Assembly (NCBI RefSeq): GCF_004799685.1
Contig: NZ_CP031311.1
Span: 2,783,355 to 2,847,354, forward strand
DNA length: 64,000 nt
From: Halobellus limi
GTDB taxonomy: Archaea; Halobacteriota; Halobacteria; Halobacteriales; Haloferacaceae
Direction of reading: 5' to 3'
The notes below the pieces were generated by a model. The model was not told the origin of the DNA. It was given only the letters and a program-made list of their open reading frames with translations, and made no database searches. Position 1 is the first letter of the stretch, and every line of letters starts with the position of its first letter. Shown one piece after another: positions 1 through 9,539 of the stretch. A program made the position numbers and the translations under genes.

Positions 1-1
1 C

Positions 2-298
2 TCCGAGGACGAGAATCCGATGTTACATCGGACCGACGTCCGGTTCGAGATCGTTCACGACGACGCGACGCCCTCGCGGCTCTCCGTCCGCGACAGCCTC
101 GCCGCGAAGCTGAACAAGGACTCGGCGGAAGTCGTCGTCCACGAACTCGACACGAAGTTCGGGATGCGAAAGACCGTCGGCTACGCGAAGGTCTACGAGT
201 CGCCCGACTTCGCCCGCGACATCGAGCAGGACTACATGCTCGATCGGAACAAGATCGAGGCCGAAGAAGGGGCCGAGGCGGAAGCCGAAGAGGCCTGA
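2..298 (+). CDS. rps24e: 30S ribosomal protein S24e (5' truncated by window edge)
   Basis: Small-subunit ribosomal protein of the archaeal/eukaryotic S24e family. The reading frame is already open at base 2 and reads SEDENP before the first ATG at base 20. S24e proteins normally carry such an EENP/DENP stretch after about ten N-terminal residues, so the true start lies left of the window and the ATG at 20 is internal. The basic segment around KFGMRKTVGYAKVY is typical of the family, and the C-terminus is an acidic Glu/Ala tail as expected in a halophile. The next gene, kae1-bud32, starts 33 bp downstream in the same direction; the S27ae gene that I expect between them is not present. Confidence 0.95.
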   Translation, partial: SEDENPMLHRTDVRFEIVHDDATPSRLSVRDSLAAKLNKDSAEVVVHELDTKFGMRKTVGYAKVYESPDFARDIEQDYMLDRNKIEAEEGAEAEAEEA

Positions 299-331
299 TC
301 GGTCGCACAGCCAGCGGACACTCACTTCTCG

Positions 332-1933
332 ATGCGAATCGTCGGAATCGAAGGGACCGCCTGGGCCGCCAGCGCCGCGCTCTACGACGCCGAAACCGAC
401 GACGTCGTCATCGAATCCGATCCCTACGAACCCGACAGCGGCGGCATTCACCCGCGCGAGGCGGCCGAACACATGGGATCGGCGATCCCCGAGGTCGTCT
501 CGACGATCCTCGATCACGCGGCATCGACCGCCAGTGAAGACGGGGACGGGCTCGACGTCGACGCCGTCGCGTTCTCCCGCGGGCCCGGACTCGGTCCGTG
601 TCTCCGCATCGTCGGCACCGCGGCGCGGGCGCTGGCGCAGACGCTGTCGGTGCCGCTCGTCGGCGTCAATCACATGGTGGCCCACCTCGAGATCGGTCGC
701 CACCGGTCGGGCTTCGAGTCGCCGGTTTGTCTGAACGCCTCGGGCGCGAACGCGCACCTCCTGGGCTACCACGACGGGCGGTACCGGATCCTCGGCGAGA
801 CGATGGACACCGGCGTCGGAAACGCGATAGACAAGTTCACGCGGCACCTCGGCTGGTCCCATCCGGGCGGCCCGAAGGTCGAGAGGCGGGCGAAAGATGG
901 CGAGTACCACGACCTCCCCTACGTGGTGAAGGGGATGGACTTCTCCTTCTCGGGGATCATGTCCGCCGCGAAGGACGCCGTCGACGACGGCGTGCCGGTC
1001 GAAGACGTCTGCGCCGGCCTCCAAGAGACGATCTTCGCGATGTTGACCGAAGTCGCAGAGCGGGCGCTGTCGCTGACGGGGACCGACGAACTCGTCCTCG
1101 GCGGCGGCGTCGGGCAGAACGAGCGCCTGCGTGAGATGCTCGCCTCGATGTGCGAGCAGCGCGGCGCGGACTTCTACGCGCCCGAGCCGCGGTTCCTCCG
1201 CGACAACGCCGGGATGATCGCGGTGCTGGGCGCGAAGATGTACGCCGCCGGCGACACGGTCGAGATCCCGGACTCCTCGGTCGACCCGAACTTCCGGCCC
1301 GACGAGGTCGCAGTGACCTGGCGCGGCGGCGACGAGTCGGTCGTTCGCGATCCGACCGCGTCGGGGACGATCCGCGGGGCGGAGGCGACCGTGACGATCG
1401 AGAGCGACCGCGTGATCAAGCGACGCGTCCCGAAGGCGTACCGCCACCCGGCGCTCGACGACCGCCTCCGCGCCGAGCGCACGCGGGCGGAGGCGCGGCT
1501 CACGAGCGCCGCGCGCCGCGTCGGCGTCCCGACGCCCGTCGTCTACGACGTCGATCCCGCGGAGGGGACGCTGCTCTTCCAGCGCGTCGGCGACGACGAC
1601 CTCGCCGCGGCGCTCTCGGAGGAGCGGTGCCGGGCAGTCGGGCGGCACCTCGCGGCCGTCCACGACGCCGGCTTCGTCCACGGGGATCCCACGACCCGGA
1701 ACGTCCGCGTCGACGGCGAGCGGACGTACCTCATCGACTTCGGCCTCGGCTACCACACCGGCCACGTCGAGGACCACGCGATGGACCTCCACGTGTTCAA
1801 ACAGAGCGTCGCCGGGACCGCCGCCGACGCGGAGCCGTTGCTCGACGCCGTCGAATCGGGGTACGCCGCCGTCGGCGACGGCGCCGTTCTGAACCGACTC
1901 CGGGAGATCGAGGGACGCGGCCGGTACCAGTGA
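332..1933 (+). CDS. kae1-bud32: KEOPS complex Kae1-Bud32 fusion (tRNA t6A synthesis)
   Basis: Fused KEOPS subunits making N6-threonylcarbamoyladenosine at position 37 of ANN-decoding tRNAs. Residues 1 to about 325 are the Kae1/TsaD ASKHA ATPase: metal-binding NHMVAHLEIG (113-122, H114 and H118), SGAN (137-140), GGVGQNERL and DNAGMIA. Residues about 345-533 are the Bud32 small atypical kinase/ATPase with HGDPTTRN (H450-G-D452) and DFGL (D469). The single-polypeptide arrangement is known from Methanocaldococcus and haloarchaea. The ATG start leaves a 33-bp gap after rps24e, suggesting co-transcription with the ribosomal gene. All key residues appear intact. Confidence 0.97.
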   Translation: MRIVGIEGTAWAASAALYDAETDDVVIESDPYEPDSGGIHPREAAEHMGSAIPEVVSTILDHAASTASEDGDGLDVDAVAFSRGPGLGPCLRIVGTAARALAQTLSVPLVGVNHMVAHLEIGRHRSGFESPVCLNASGANAHLLGYHDGRYRILGETMDTGVGNAIDKFTRHLGWSHPGGPKVERRAKDGEYHDLPYVVKGMDFSFSGIMSAAKDAVDDGVPVEDVCAGLQETIFAMLTEVAERALSLTGTDELVLGGGVGQNERLREMLASMCEQRGADFYAPEPRFLRDNAGMIAVLGAKMYAAGDTVEIPDSSVDPNFRPDEVAVTWRGGDESVVRDPTASGTIRGAEATVTIESDRVIKRRVPKAYRHPALDDRLRAERTRAEARLTSAARRVGVPTPVVYDVDPAEGTLLFQRVGDDDLAAALSEERCRAVGRHLAAVHDAGFVHGDPTTRNVRVDGERTYLIDFGLGYHTGHVEDHAMDLHVFKQSVAGTAADAEPLLDAVESGYAAVGDGAVLNRLREIEGRGRYQ

Positions 1934-1953
1934 GTCGGACTAGCGGCGTTGGG

Positions 1954-2119
1954 GGCGAACAGTCGGCACCCGCGCGGGGCGGCCGGCCGGTCCTCGCCCG
2001 ACTGGCGGCCGCCCGCTCGTCCCGCGCCGACGTGCCGAACGACCGCGGCCCGACGCGGGATGACGCTTACGTCACGGGGGCCATGGCCGCGGGTTCGCAT
2101 ATAAATCTCCGCGTCGGGG
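1954..2119 (+). repeat. ~165-bp dispersed intergenic repeat, copy A
   Basis: Most of the gap between kae1-bud32 and the DUF5808 gene is filled by a segment closely matching 22366-22530, which lies before mutS in the same orientation. Matching is continuous over the whole length with scattered substitutions and very small indels. It contains an imperfect GC-rich inverted repeat (arms near 2005-2036) and a CCCGCG/CGCGGG pair further on, and ends with an ATAAA-containing AT patch about 85 bp before the next start codon. No function is known to me; a structured leader/regulatory element or a MITE-like repeat are both possible. Confidence 0.8.
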
Positions 2120-2176
2120 CGCCGTCGAGCGTCCGCCGACCCGCGGCCGACTGTCAGCGAACCGATGCCAAAACGA

Positions 2177-2183
2177 TTTATTA
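2177..2183 (+). promoter_or_regulatory. TATA box of the DUF5808 gene
   Basis: TTTATTA in a GC-rich surround, ending 21 nt before the ATG at 2205. This is the spacing of a leaderless haloarchaeal transcript, and it supports that start codon. Confidence 0.6.
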
Positions 2184-2204
2184 CCGCCCGGCGTACGCTC
2201 TCGT

Positions 2205-2489
2205 ATGGTAGACAAACCGAAGCAGGGAGAGGTTCTCGGGATCCCGTACAACTTCGAGCGCCCCTCGTTCGGCCGGATGCTCGCGTCGTACTGGAAGCCC
2301 GGCGAGGGGATGCTCGTGAAGAAGCCCTTCGGCATCGGCTACACGCTCAACCTCGCGAACTGGCGCTCGTGGGTCGCGCTGCTCGTGGTGGGCGGCCTCC
2401 TCTGGCAGGAGCAGAAGTCCCGGAGCGGCGACGACGACCTCGACGCCGACGAGGACGACGACGGTCCGGTCGAAGTCATCGTCGATTGA
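2205..2489 (+). CDS. DUF5808 domain protein
   Basis: 94-residue protein. Residues about 10-50 match the DUF5808 pattern as I know it: GIPYNFERPSFGRM, then YWKPGEG, then PFGIGYTLNL. A hydrophobic stretch WVALLVVGGLLW (about 55-66) could be a single membrane segment, followed by a very acidic tail (DDDLDADEDDDG). Function is unknown. It stands alone between the repeat at 1954-2119 and the rdgB-like gene, with its own TATA box. DUF5808 is often attached to membrane domains in bacteria, so a small membrane-anchored protein is a fair guess but is inference. Confidence 0.8.
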   Translation: MVDKPKQGEVLGIPYNFERPSFGRMLASYWKPGEGMLVKKPFGIGYTLNLANWRSWVALLVVGGLLWQEQKSRSGDDDLDADEDDDGPVEVIVD

Positions 2490-2585
2490 ATCGGAGCGCC
2501 GAAGCGGCGCGGTGACGAGGCCGTCGCCGCGCCGGCGACGCGGAACCGACGGTACTTTCTCTCGACTCGCCTCACGTGTCGGTAG

Positions 2586-3224
2586 ATGCTTCGCTACGTC
2601 ACGACGAACGCGGGGAAAGTGCGGGAGGCGCGCGAGTACCTCGACGGCGTCGAGCAGTTGGACTACGACTACACCGAGGTCCAGGCGTCGGATCTGGGGC
2701 CCATCGCCGCACGGGGCGCGCGAGAGGCGTACCGCCACGCGGGCGAACCCGTCCTCGTCGACGACGCCGGCCTGTTCGTCGAGGGGTTCGACGGCTTCCC
2801 CGGTCCGTACTCGTCGTACGTCGAGGATACGCTGGGCGTCGGGGCGGTCCAGCGACTCGTCGAGCGCGAGGCCGACGACCCGTACCGCGCGTCGTTCCGG
2901 TGCGTCTTAGCGTACTGCGACGGCGACGACTTCGAGGCGAGTCCGGACCCGATCGACCGCGCGGACCGGAGCGCCGCGGCCGCCGCGGGTGCGGCGAGCC
3001 AGGACGACGAGGGCGCCGACGCGCTCCCGGTGAAACTGTTTCACGGGCGGGTCCCCGGCCGGATCGTCGAACCGCGCGGCGAGGGCGGGTTCGGCTACGA
3101 CCCCATCTTCGAGCACGACGGCACCACGTTCGCGGAGATGAGCCCCGAGGAGAAGAACGCCGTCTCCCACCGGGGGCGGGCGTTCGCGAAGTTCGCGGAG
3201 TGGTTGCAGGAACGGACGCAGTAG
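2586..3224 (+). CDS. rdgB: XTP/dITP pyrophosphatase (HAM1/RdgB family)
   Basis: Hydrolyses deaminated purine nucleoside triphosphates (ITP, dITP, XTP) to the monophosphate and PPi, cleaning the nucleotide pool. Family motifs seen: N-terminal TTNAGK (T6, N8, K11), the catalytic VDDAGLFVEGFDGFPGPYS segment, GFGYDPIF and C-terminal SHRGRA. At 212 residues it is about 20-30 longer than usual because of an Ala/Asp-rich insertion after LAYCDGDDF and before LFHGRVPG, a common kind of halophilic insertion. Encoded on the same strand as kae1-bud32; in many archaea these two genes are neighbours. Confidence 0.95.
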   Translation: MLRYVTTNAGKVREAREYLDGVEQLDYDYTEVQASDLGPIAARGAREAYRHAGEPVLVDDAGLFVEGFDGFPGPYSSYVEDTLGVGAVQRLVEREADDPYRASFRCVLAYCDGDDFEASPDPIDRADRSAAAAAGAASQDDEGADALPVKLFHGRVPGRIVEPRGEGGFGYDPIFEHDGTTFAEMSPEEKNAVSHRGRAFAKFAEWLQERTQ

Positions 3225-3379
3225 CGACGAGGGCGACCGTCGGGCACCGGAGTCGGCGCGGGCCACGGCGGAGATCTCGGAACCGCGTATCGAAACTGAT
3301 AGCGGGACGCAAACCTTGATACGGATTCGGTTTTTGTGTGGAGGCCGTTATCAGTAAGTGAGAACACGATAGCAGACTT

Positions 3380-5104
3380 ATGCGTGAGCGTCGGGTGAGC
3401 CAGCGTATGAGACTCCTCGAATCGTACGAACGACTCCTCTGGGGAACGATGGACGTTCTGGACGTCTCTCACTCCGTCGCGCGAAAAGTGCTGGCCGCGG
3501 TGGGGATCCAGTTCGCCATCTCGATCGCTCAGGCGGGCCTCCCGTGGGTCACGAGCGGCGAGACGACGATCGCGCTGTCGGCGCTGCTCCTGGTCGGCGC
3601 GGCCGTCGCCTTCCTCAACACCGTCCTGATCGTCCGCCGCGACGTCGTCGAGCCGATCGACGGCCTCTCGACGTCCGCGTCCGCCGTCGCCGCGGGCGAC
3701 CTCTCGACGTCGCCGCCGACGACCGACGGCGACGACGAGATCGCGGCGCTCGTCGAGGACTTCGCCGACATGCACGAGCACCTCCGACTCGTCTCGGCGC
3801 AGGCGACCGCGATGGCCGACAGGGAGTTCGACGACCCCGTGCTCGACGAGCGACTGCCCGGTGAGTTCGGCGACTCGCTCGGCCGGATGGCGACGGATCT
3901 CACGACCCACACGCGGGCGCTCCAGCGCCTCGTCGACGCCTTCGGTGAGGCCACCGAACACGCTCGCGAGGGCGACCTCACGGCGCTGATGCCGGCCGAA
4001 GAACTCGCCGAGGAGGACGAGCGGTACGGCGAGGTGGCGCGCTCGTACAACGAGTTCCTCCGGACGCTCTCGGCGACGATCGGCGAGGTGCAGACGTTCG
4101 CCGACCGGGTGGCGGAGATGAGCGACGAGGCGCGGACCCACGTCGAGCGCGCGACCGAGTCGAGCGAGGCGGTCGCGGCCGCCGTCGACGAGATCGAGGA
4201 CGGGGCCGACGAGCAGACCGAGCACCTCCAGACCGTCGCCTCGGAGCTCTCGACGCTCTCGGCGACGGTCGAGGAGATCGCCGCCTCCGCCGACGAGGTC
4301 GCCGGCACGGCCGAGCGCGCCGCCGAGCGCGGGCGGGAGGGCCGCGACGTCGCGACGACGGCGATGGAGGAACTCGACGCCGTCGAGCGACAGATCGACG
4401 AGGCCGCGGCGGCGATGGAGGAACTCGCCACGCACATCGACGAGATCGAGGAGGTCGCCGCGTTCATCGACGAGATCGGGTCGCAGACCGACCTCCTCGC
4501 GATCAACGCCTCGATCGAGGCGGCCCACGCCGGCGACGCCGGCGACGGGTTCGGCGTCGTCGCCCGCGAGGTGAAGGCGCTGGCGGAGGAGACCCGCGAG
4601 TCCGCCGACGAGGTGTCCGGGCTCATCGCGGACGTGACAGAGCGCTCCGAGGAGACGCTCTCGATCGTCCACGAGACCGACGAGCAGGTCAGATCCAGCG
4701 TCGACACCGTCGAGGCCGCCATCGACGAGTTCGAGTCGATCGTGAGCGAGGTCGAGGGGATCGACCGGAGCATCCGCGAGGTGAGCGACGCCACCGACCA
4801 GCAGGCCACGTCCGCACAGGACGTCTCCGCGCGGGTCGACGAGGTCGCGAACATCTCCGAGGAGACGACCGCCCGGACCACCGCCGCGGTCGAGGACGCG
4901 AGGAGGCAGTCCGAGTCCCTCGGCGAACTCGAAGCGCAGGCGGCCACGCTCACGGCGCAGGCGAGCGGTCTCGACGACCTCGTCGACTCCTTCGAGACGC
5001 TCGACGTCGACGGGGGAAGCGGGGACGGACGACCGGCCGGAGACGACACCGCTCCCGCGGGGGCGACCGAACCACGGCCCGCGGGCGCCCCCTCCGACGA
5101 CTGA
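3380..5104 (+). CDS. Methyl-accepting chemotaxis transducer with minimal sensor region
   Basis: Membrane transducer that would relay signals to CheA/CheW. Two hydrophobic helices lie close together (about residues 36-53 and 58-82), separated by only a few residues, so there is no sizeable extracellular sensor domain. A HAMP domain follows ([20 protein letters not shown]), then a second HAMP-like/linker region and a long coiled-coil signalling domain. The conserved hairpin tip is clear: [20 protein letters not shown] followed by [15 protein letters not shown]. The C-terminus is low-complexity. An alternative ATG at 3407 (MRLLESYE) is possible; the AT patch at 3376-3384 would suit a leaderless start there. 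No che genes are nearby. Confidence 0.9.
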   Translation: MRERRVSQRMRLLESYERLLWGTMDVLDVSHSVARKVLAAVGIQFAISIAQAGLPWVTSGETTIALSALLLVGAAVAFLNTVLIVRRDVVEPIDGLSTSASAVAAGDLSTSPPTTDGDDEIAALVEDFADMHEHLRLVSAQATAMADREFDDPVLDERLPGEFGDSLGRMATDLTTHTRALQRLVDAFGEATEHAREGDLTALMPAEELAEEDERYGEVARSYNEFLRTLSATIGEVQTFADRVAEMSDEARTHVERATESSEAVAAAVDEIEDGADEQTEHLQTVASELSTLSATVEEIAASADEVAGTAERAAERGREGRDVATTAMEELDAVERQIDEAAAAMEELATHIDEIEEVAAFIDEIGSQTDLLAINASIEAAHAGDAGDGFGVVAREVKALAEETRESADEVSGLIADVTERSEETLSIVHETDEQVRSSVDTVEAAIDEFESIVSEVEGIDRSIREVSDATDQQATSAQDVSARVDEVANISEETTARTTAAVEDARRQSESLGELEAQAATLTAQASGLDDLVDSFETLDVDGGSGDGRPAGDDTAPAGATEPRPAGAPSDD

Positions 5105-5136
5105 GGTGGATGGTCGCCGGCGGCGGACCGCGTCCC

Positions 5137-5211
5137 GTCGTCTCCGGTCCGACTTGCGTGTGTCGTCTCCGATCCGACTCGCGTGTGTCGTCTCCGGTCC
5201 GAGTCACTCCG
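5137..5211 (+). repeat. 25-bp tandem repeat, three units
   Basis: Three consecutive 25-bp units start at 5137, 5162 and 5187, each beginning GTCGTCTCCG. The first two differ at 2 positions and the third diverges in its last third. The array fills the gap between the transducer and the PIN-KH ATPase gene. No function is evident. Confidence 0.8.
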
Positions 5212-5285
5212 CGATTCGGATCGAACTCTCACCGGGCTGATCCGCAGTCTATAGCCTTATCCGTCCGCCGGTCGAACCGGGAAAT

Positions 5286-7160
5286 ATGAAGATAGTGCCG
5301 GACACGAGCGCGGTCATCGACGGTCGCGTGTCCGAGCGGGTCGAGTCGGGCGAGGACGCGGGGCCGATTTTGGTCCCGGAGGCGGTCGTCGGCGAACTCG
5401 AATCGCAGGCCAACGACGGCCTCGACACGGGATGGGAGGGGCTCGAAGAGCTCCAGCGACTCGCAGTGCTCGCAGACGACGGAGCGGTCGACGTCCGGTA
5501 CGTCGGCCGCCGGACGAAGCCCAGCGAGGCCACCGGGGCCCACGAGGGCGACATCGACGCGGTGATCCGCGACGTGGCCGAGGAGGAGGAAGCGACGCTT
5601 CTCACGAGCGACGTCGTCCAGTCGGAGGTCGCGAAGGCGAAGGGCCTCGACGTCGAGTACGTCGAACCGCGGGTCCGCGGGTCCGGCGAACTCGTCATCG
5701 AGGAGTTCTTCGACGAGCAGACGATGTCGGTCCACCTGAAGACCGGCACGAAGCCGAAGGCCAAGCGCGGGGCCATCGGCGAGATGCACTACCAGACCAT
5801 CGACGAGGAGGTGACCGACGAGGCGACAATGAAGGAGTGGGCCGACGACATCGAAGAGACCGCCCGCAGCAGTTCGGAGGGCTTTCTCGAACTGTCGGAA
5901 CCGGGAATGAGCATCGTGCAGTTCCGCGACTACCGGATCGCGGTCGCCCGTCCCCCCTTCGCCGACGGCATCGAGATCACCGCCGTCCGACCGATCGTCA
6001 AGACCGACATCGAGGACTACGAGTTCGCCGACGAACTCAAAGATCGGTTGAAAGAGCGCCAGCGCGGCGTCCTCATCTCCGGGTCGCCCGGGGCCGGGAA
6101 GTCGACGTTCGCGCAGGCGGTCGCGGAGTTCCTCACCGACGCCGACTACGCGGTGAAGACGATGGAGAAGCCCCGCGACCTCCAGGTCGGCGACGACATC
6201 ACCCAGTACACCGCCCTCGGCGGCGACATGGCGAAGACGGCCGACTCGCTGCTCTTGGTCCGGCCGGACTACACCATCTACGATGAGGTGCGGAAGACCG
6301 ACGACTTCGGCGTCTTCGCGGACATGCGCCTCGCCGGCGTCGGGATGGTCGGCGTCGTCCACGCCACCCGCGCCATCGACGCCCTCCAGCGGCTCGTCGG
6401 CCGCGTCGAACTCGGGATGATCCCGCAGGTCGTCGACACCGTCGTCTACATCGAGGACGGCCGCGTGGACACGGTCTACGACGTGACGACCGAGGTGAAG
6501 GTCCCCGAGGGACTCACCGCCGAGGACCTCGCCCGGCCGGTGATCCAGGTCGCGGACTTCGAGACCGGCAAGCCGGAGTACGAGATCTACACGTTCAACC
6601 GCCAGGTCGTCACCGTGCCGATCGGCGACGGGGACGGGGACGGCGAGACCGGCGTCGGCCGCCTCGCGCGCCAGGAGATCGAACGCGAGATCCGATCGAT
6701 CGCCCGCGGGCACGTCGACGTCGAACTGAAGGGGCAGAACGACGCGGTCGTCTACGTCGAGGAGGACGACATCTCCTACGTCATCGGCAAGGGCGGCGGC
6801 CGCATCTCCGACGTCGAGGACCGACTCGGCATCGACATCGACGTGCGGACGCACGACGAGAAACCGGGGCGGGCCGGCGGGGAGTCCGCCGCCGGCAGCG
6901 GACAGAGCGGTGGCTCGGGCGGATCCGGCGGCGCCGACGACGGCATCGTCGTCACGCCCGAGGTGACCTCGCGACACGTCGTCGTCCGGATGGACGAACA
7001 CGTCGGCGAGACCGTCGAGATCCGCGCCGACGGGGAGTACCTCTTCACCGCGACGGTCGGTCGCGGCGGCGACATCCAGGTGTCCCGGGGCAGCGCCATC
7101 GCCGACGAACTCGAACAGGCGATCGACCGGAAACAGCGGATCACGGTTCACCCGGCCTGA
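5286..7160 (+). CDS. PIN domain-AAA ATPase-KH domain protein (PINc/VapC family ATPase)
   Basis: Multi-domain protein conserved in archaea. The N-terminal PIN domain (about 1-130) has the acidic residues of a nuclease (VPDTSAVIDGRVSE, D6). A type-IV-pilus/secretion-like P-loop ATPase follows, with Walker A GSPGAGKST at 266-274. A C-terminal KH RNA-binding domain has VIGKGGGRI at 499-507, and a Gly/Ser-rich linker leads to a last small beta-rich domain. It probably acts on RNA in an ATP-dependent way; the substrate is unknown and it is not a true pilus motor. The ATG at 5286 is the only start that preserves the PIN strand. Confidence 0.93.
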   Translation: MKIVPDTSAVIDGRVSERVESGEDAGPILVPEAVVGELESQANDGLDTGWEGLEELQRLAVLADDGAVDVRYVGRRTKPSEATGAHEGDIDAVIRDVAEEEEATLLTSDVVQSEVAKAKGLDVEYVEPRVRGSGELVIEEFFDEQTMSVHLKTGTKPKAKRGAIGEMHYQTIDEEVTDEATMKEWADDIEETARSSSEGFLELSEPGMSIVQFRDYRIAVARPPFADGIEITAVRPIVKTDIEDYEFADELKDRLKERQRGVLISGSPGAGKSTFAQAVAEFLTDADYAVKTMEKPRDLQVGDDITQYTALGGDMAKTADSLLLVRPDYTIYDEVRKTDDFGVFADMRLAGVGMVGVVHATRAIDALQRLVGRVELGMIPQVVDTVVYIEDGRVDTVYDVTTEVKVPEGLTAEDLARPVIQVADFETGKPEYEIYTFNRQVVTVPIGDGDGDGETGVGRLARQEIEREIRSIARGHVDVELKGQNDAVVYVEEDDISYVIGKGGGRISDVEDRLGIDIDVRTHDEKPGRAGGESAAGSGQSGGSGGSGGADDGIVVTPEVTSRHVVVRMDEHVGETVEIRADGEYLFTATVGRGGDIQVSRGSAIADELEQAIDRKQRITVHPA

Positions 7161-7308
7161 GGCGGTGAAGACCGGGCTTTCGCGGCCCTCGGTGGTTTTA
7201 TGACTCCGGGAGGCACAACCCAGCGATTGTGCCAATGGTCGGTCCCCTCCGCGGTCGCGTGTTTCGGGGTCGAAGCCGACCGACCGCTCGTCCGGGGGGC
7301 CGTCGTCC

Positions 7309-9009
7309 GTGTTCGTGACCGCCCCGATCCTGCTGTCGCTCCTGCTCCGCGTCCTCGGGGTCGGTCTCTCGGTGTATCTGCTGTATCGGGAGCGCGACCG
7401 CCGGTTCGTGTTTCTCGTCGTGCTGCTCTCGCTGATGGCGCTGCGGCAGGCGCTCACGCTGTTCGACGTCGGGTCGGCGGTGCGGGAGGTGCCCGCCTTC
7501 CTGGTCAGCGTCCTCGCCGTCGGCCTCGCGTTCTACCTGGTGCGGTACGTCCGAGAGGAGAACGAGACGAAAGAACGGCTGCGGGAGATGAACGCGCAAC
7601 TGCAGGCGAGTCGGAACCGCCTCCGGGCGGCGATGAACGCCTCCCCCGAGTACATCTTCCTCCTCGACGGGGCGGCGCGCTACCGGGAAGTCCTCTCGGG
7701 CGAGGACGAGATCACGGTCCATCCGCCGGAGGACCTCGCCGGTAGAGCGGTCGAGGAGGTCCTCCCCGAGGAGACCGCCTCGGCGGTCCGGGAGGCGGTC
7801 GAACGGACGGCCGAGTCCGGCGAGATCCAGCGGACCGAGTACCCGATGCGGAGGGACGACGGGGTGGAGTGGTACGAGGCGCGGACGGCGTGCGTCCGGT
7901 ACCCCGACGAGGAGGTGCGAGACGTGCTTCTCACCGCGCGCGACGTGACCGAGCGGAAGGAGCGAGAACGGAAGCTCCGGCGGTTCCGTCGCGCCATCGA
8001 GACCGCCGGTCACGCCATCTACATCACCGACGACAGCGGCCGGATCACGTACGTCAACCCCGCGTTCGAGGAGATCACGGGGTACGCGAGCGAGGAGGCC
8101 GTCGGCCGCACGCCGGACCTGCTCGACTCGGGGCAGATGTCCGAGGACTACTTCGCAGAGCTGTGGTCGACCGTCCGGTCGGGAGAGGTGTGGGAAGAGG
8201 AGATCCTCAACGAGCGTCGCGACGGATCGCTGTACTACGCCCAGCAGACGGTCGCGCCCGTCACCGACGAGTCGGGGACGGTCCGCGAGTTCGTGGCGAT
8301 CCAGACGGACATCACGCCGCTGAAGGAGCGTGAGCGACAGTTGAACGTGCTCTCTCGCGTGTTGCGGCACAACCTCCGGAACGAGATGAACCTGATCCTC
8401 GGCAAGGCACAGACCATCCAGGAATCGGCCGACGGAGCGATCGCATCCGACGCGGCGCAGATCGAACGGGTCGGCGAACGACTGCTGGACCTCGCGGAGA
8501 CGTACCGCGAGATACTCGATCTCATCGAGACCTCCGGGGCCCGCCACCGGATTCGCCTCGTGGATCGGATCCGCGCCGAGGTGCGCGAACTCCGAGAGGC
8601 CCACCCGAACGCGGAGGTCGAAGTCGCGTTCGACTGTCCCGAGGACGTCGCCGCCGTCGCGATCCCCGGAATCGAGCGCGCCGTCGGCGAGCTGCTCGAA
8701 AACGCCGTGGTCCACTCGGACCGCGAGCCGCCGGAGGTCGAGTTGCACGTCGAATCGACGGCCGATCACGTGCGGATCCGCGTCGCGGACCGCGGGCCGG
8801 GGATCCCGCCGACCGAGTGGGAGATCCTGACCGGCGAACACGAGATCGACCCGCTGTCTCACGGGACCGGGTTGGGGCTGTGGCTGGTCCACTGGCTGGT
8901 CACCCGCGCCGGCGGCCACCTCTCCTTCGAGGAGAACGACCCGCGCGGCAGCGTCGTGACGATTCAGCTACAGCGCGCCTCGGACCCGGAGGGCGAATCC
9001 GACGAGTAG
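7309..9009 (+). CDS. Membrane PAS-domain sensor histidine kinase
   Basis: Sensor kinase with two to three N-terminal membrane helices (about residues 5-25, 30-45, 62-80). These are followed by a coiled linker, two PAS/PAC domains (about 100-215 and 220-335), a dimerisation helix with the phospho-acceptor His in VLRHNLRNEM (about 353), and a HATPase_c domain: N-box ELLENAVVHS, G1 ADRGPGIP, G2 GTGLGLWLVHW. The start is GTG at 7309; no better ATG precedes the first helix. No receiver-domain gene is adjacent, so the partner is unknown. Such orphan PAS kinases are abundant in haloarchaea. Confidence 0.92.
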   Translation: MFVTAPILLSLLLRVLGVGLSVYLLYRERDRRFVFLVVLLSLMALRQALTLFDVGSAVREVPAFLVSVLAVGLAFYLVRYVREENETKERLREMNAQLQASRNRLRAAMNASPEYIFLLDGAARYREVLSGEDEITVHPPEDLAGRAVEEVLPEETASAVREAVERTAESGEIQRTEYPMRRDDGVEWYEARTACVRYPDEEVRDVLLTARDVTERKERERKLRRFRRAIETAGHAIYITDDSGRITYVNPAFEEITGYASEEAVGRTPDLLDSGQMSEDYFAELWSTVRSGEVWEEEILNERRDGSLYYAQQTVAPVTDESGTVREFVAIQTDITPLKERERQLNVLSRVLRHNLRNEMNLILGKAQTIQESADGAIASDAAQIERVGERLLDLAETYREILDLIETSGARHRIRLVDRIRAEVRELREAHPNAEVEVAFDCPEDVAAVAIPGIERAVGELLENAVVHSDREPPEVELHVESTADHVRIRVADRGPGIPPTEWEILTGEHEIDPLSHGTGLGLWLVHWLVTRAGGHLSFEENDPRGSVVTIQLQRASDPEGESDE

Positions 9010-9167
9010 CCGGTGAAACAATCCACCCCGTTCGGAGCCTGGGCGACAGCCGAATCCACACGACTCGAACGGCCGAACGAGGGCAGCGGATCGCGGTGTC
9101 TCCGGCCCGCGGGCCGGTCACGGTCTCGTCTCGGTAGTCGGGTATGGCGACGAGCGATGCCGGCGGT

Positions 9168-9539
9168 TCACACGGTCGCCTCGACGGCGATGGAGGGGTA
9201 TTCGTCGGTCACGGCGTCGACGACGGTTTCGACGGCCGGAGAGTTGTTCGAGAACGCGATGTACTCGGTAGCGCGGTGATATTCGACCACTTTCATCTCG
9301 TACAACCGCGGGAGGTGCGTGTGGAGCAGCGAGACGTACACGCGGGTAACGGTCTCCTCGGAGACTTCCCCCGGGCGCGAATCCTGCTCGATGGCAGCGA
9401 TCTCGGTCGCGAGATTGCGTACGGTCATCCGGTCTTCGGATTCGCGTAAACACAGGATCGCACAGAGTCGCCGCTCGTTCCCCAGGAGTTCGAACACGTT
9501 GCTGAGTGTGTGCAGATCGGCCGCGTCTTTGGTCCTCAT
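9168..9539 (-). CDS. Winged-helix DUF7344-type regulator
   Basis: 123-residue protein resembling the haloarchaeal DUF7344 winged-helix family: VFELLGNERRLCAILCLRE at the N-terminus, an MTVRNLATEI helix, then LHTHLPRLYEMKVVEYH, which reads as recognition helix and wing. The C-terminus has no extra sensor domain. It is probably a DNA-binding transcription factor; target unknown. It is transcribed leftward, away from hisE, from an AT-rich promoter region to its right. Confidence 0.8.
   Translation of the reverse strand: MRTKDAADLHTLSNVFELLGNERRLCAILCLRESEDRMTVRNLATEIAAIEQDSRPGEVSEETVTRVYVSLLHTHLPRLYEMKVVEYHRATEYIAFSNNSPAVETVVDAVTDEYPSIAVEATV

Noticed and set aside
5137-5211. CRISPR-like repeats after the chemotaxis transducer
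   Set aside because: The 25-bp units are contiguous with no spacers.
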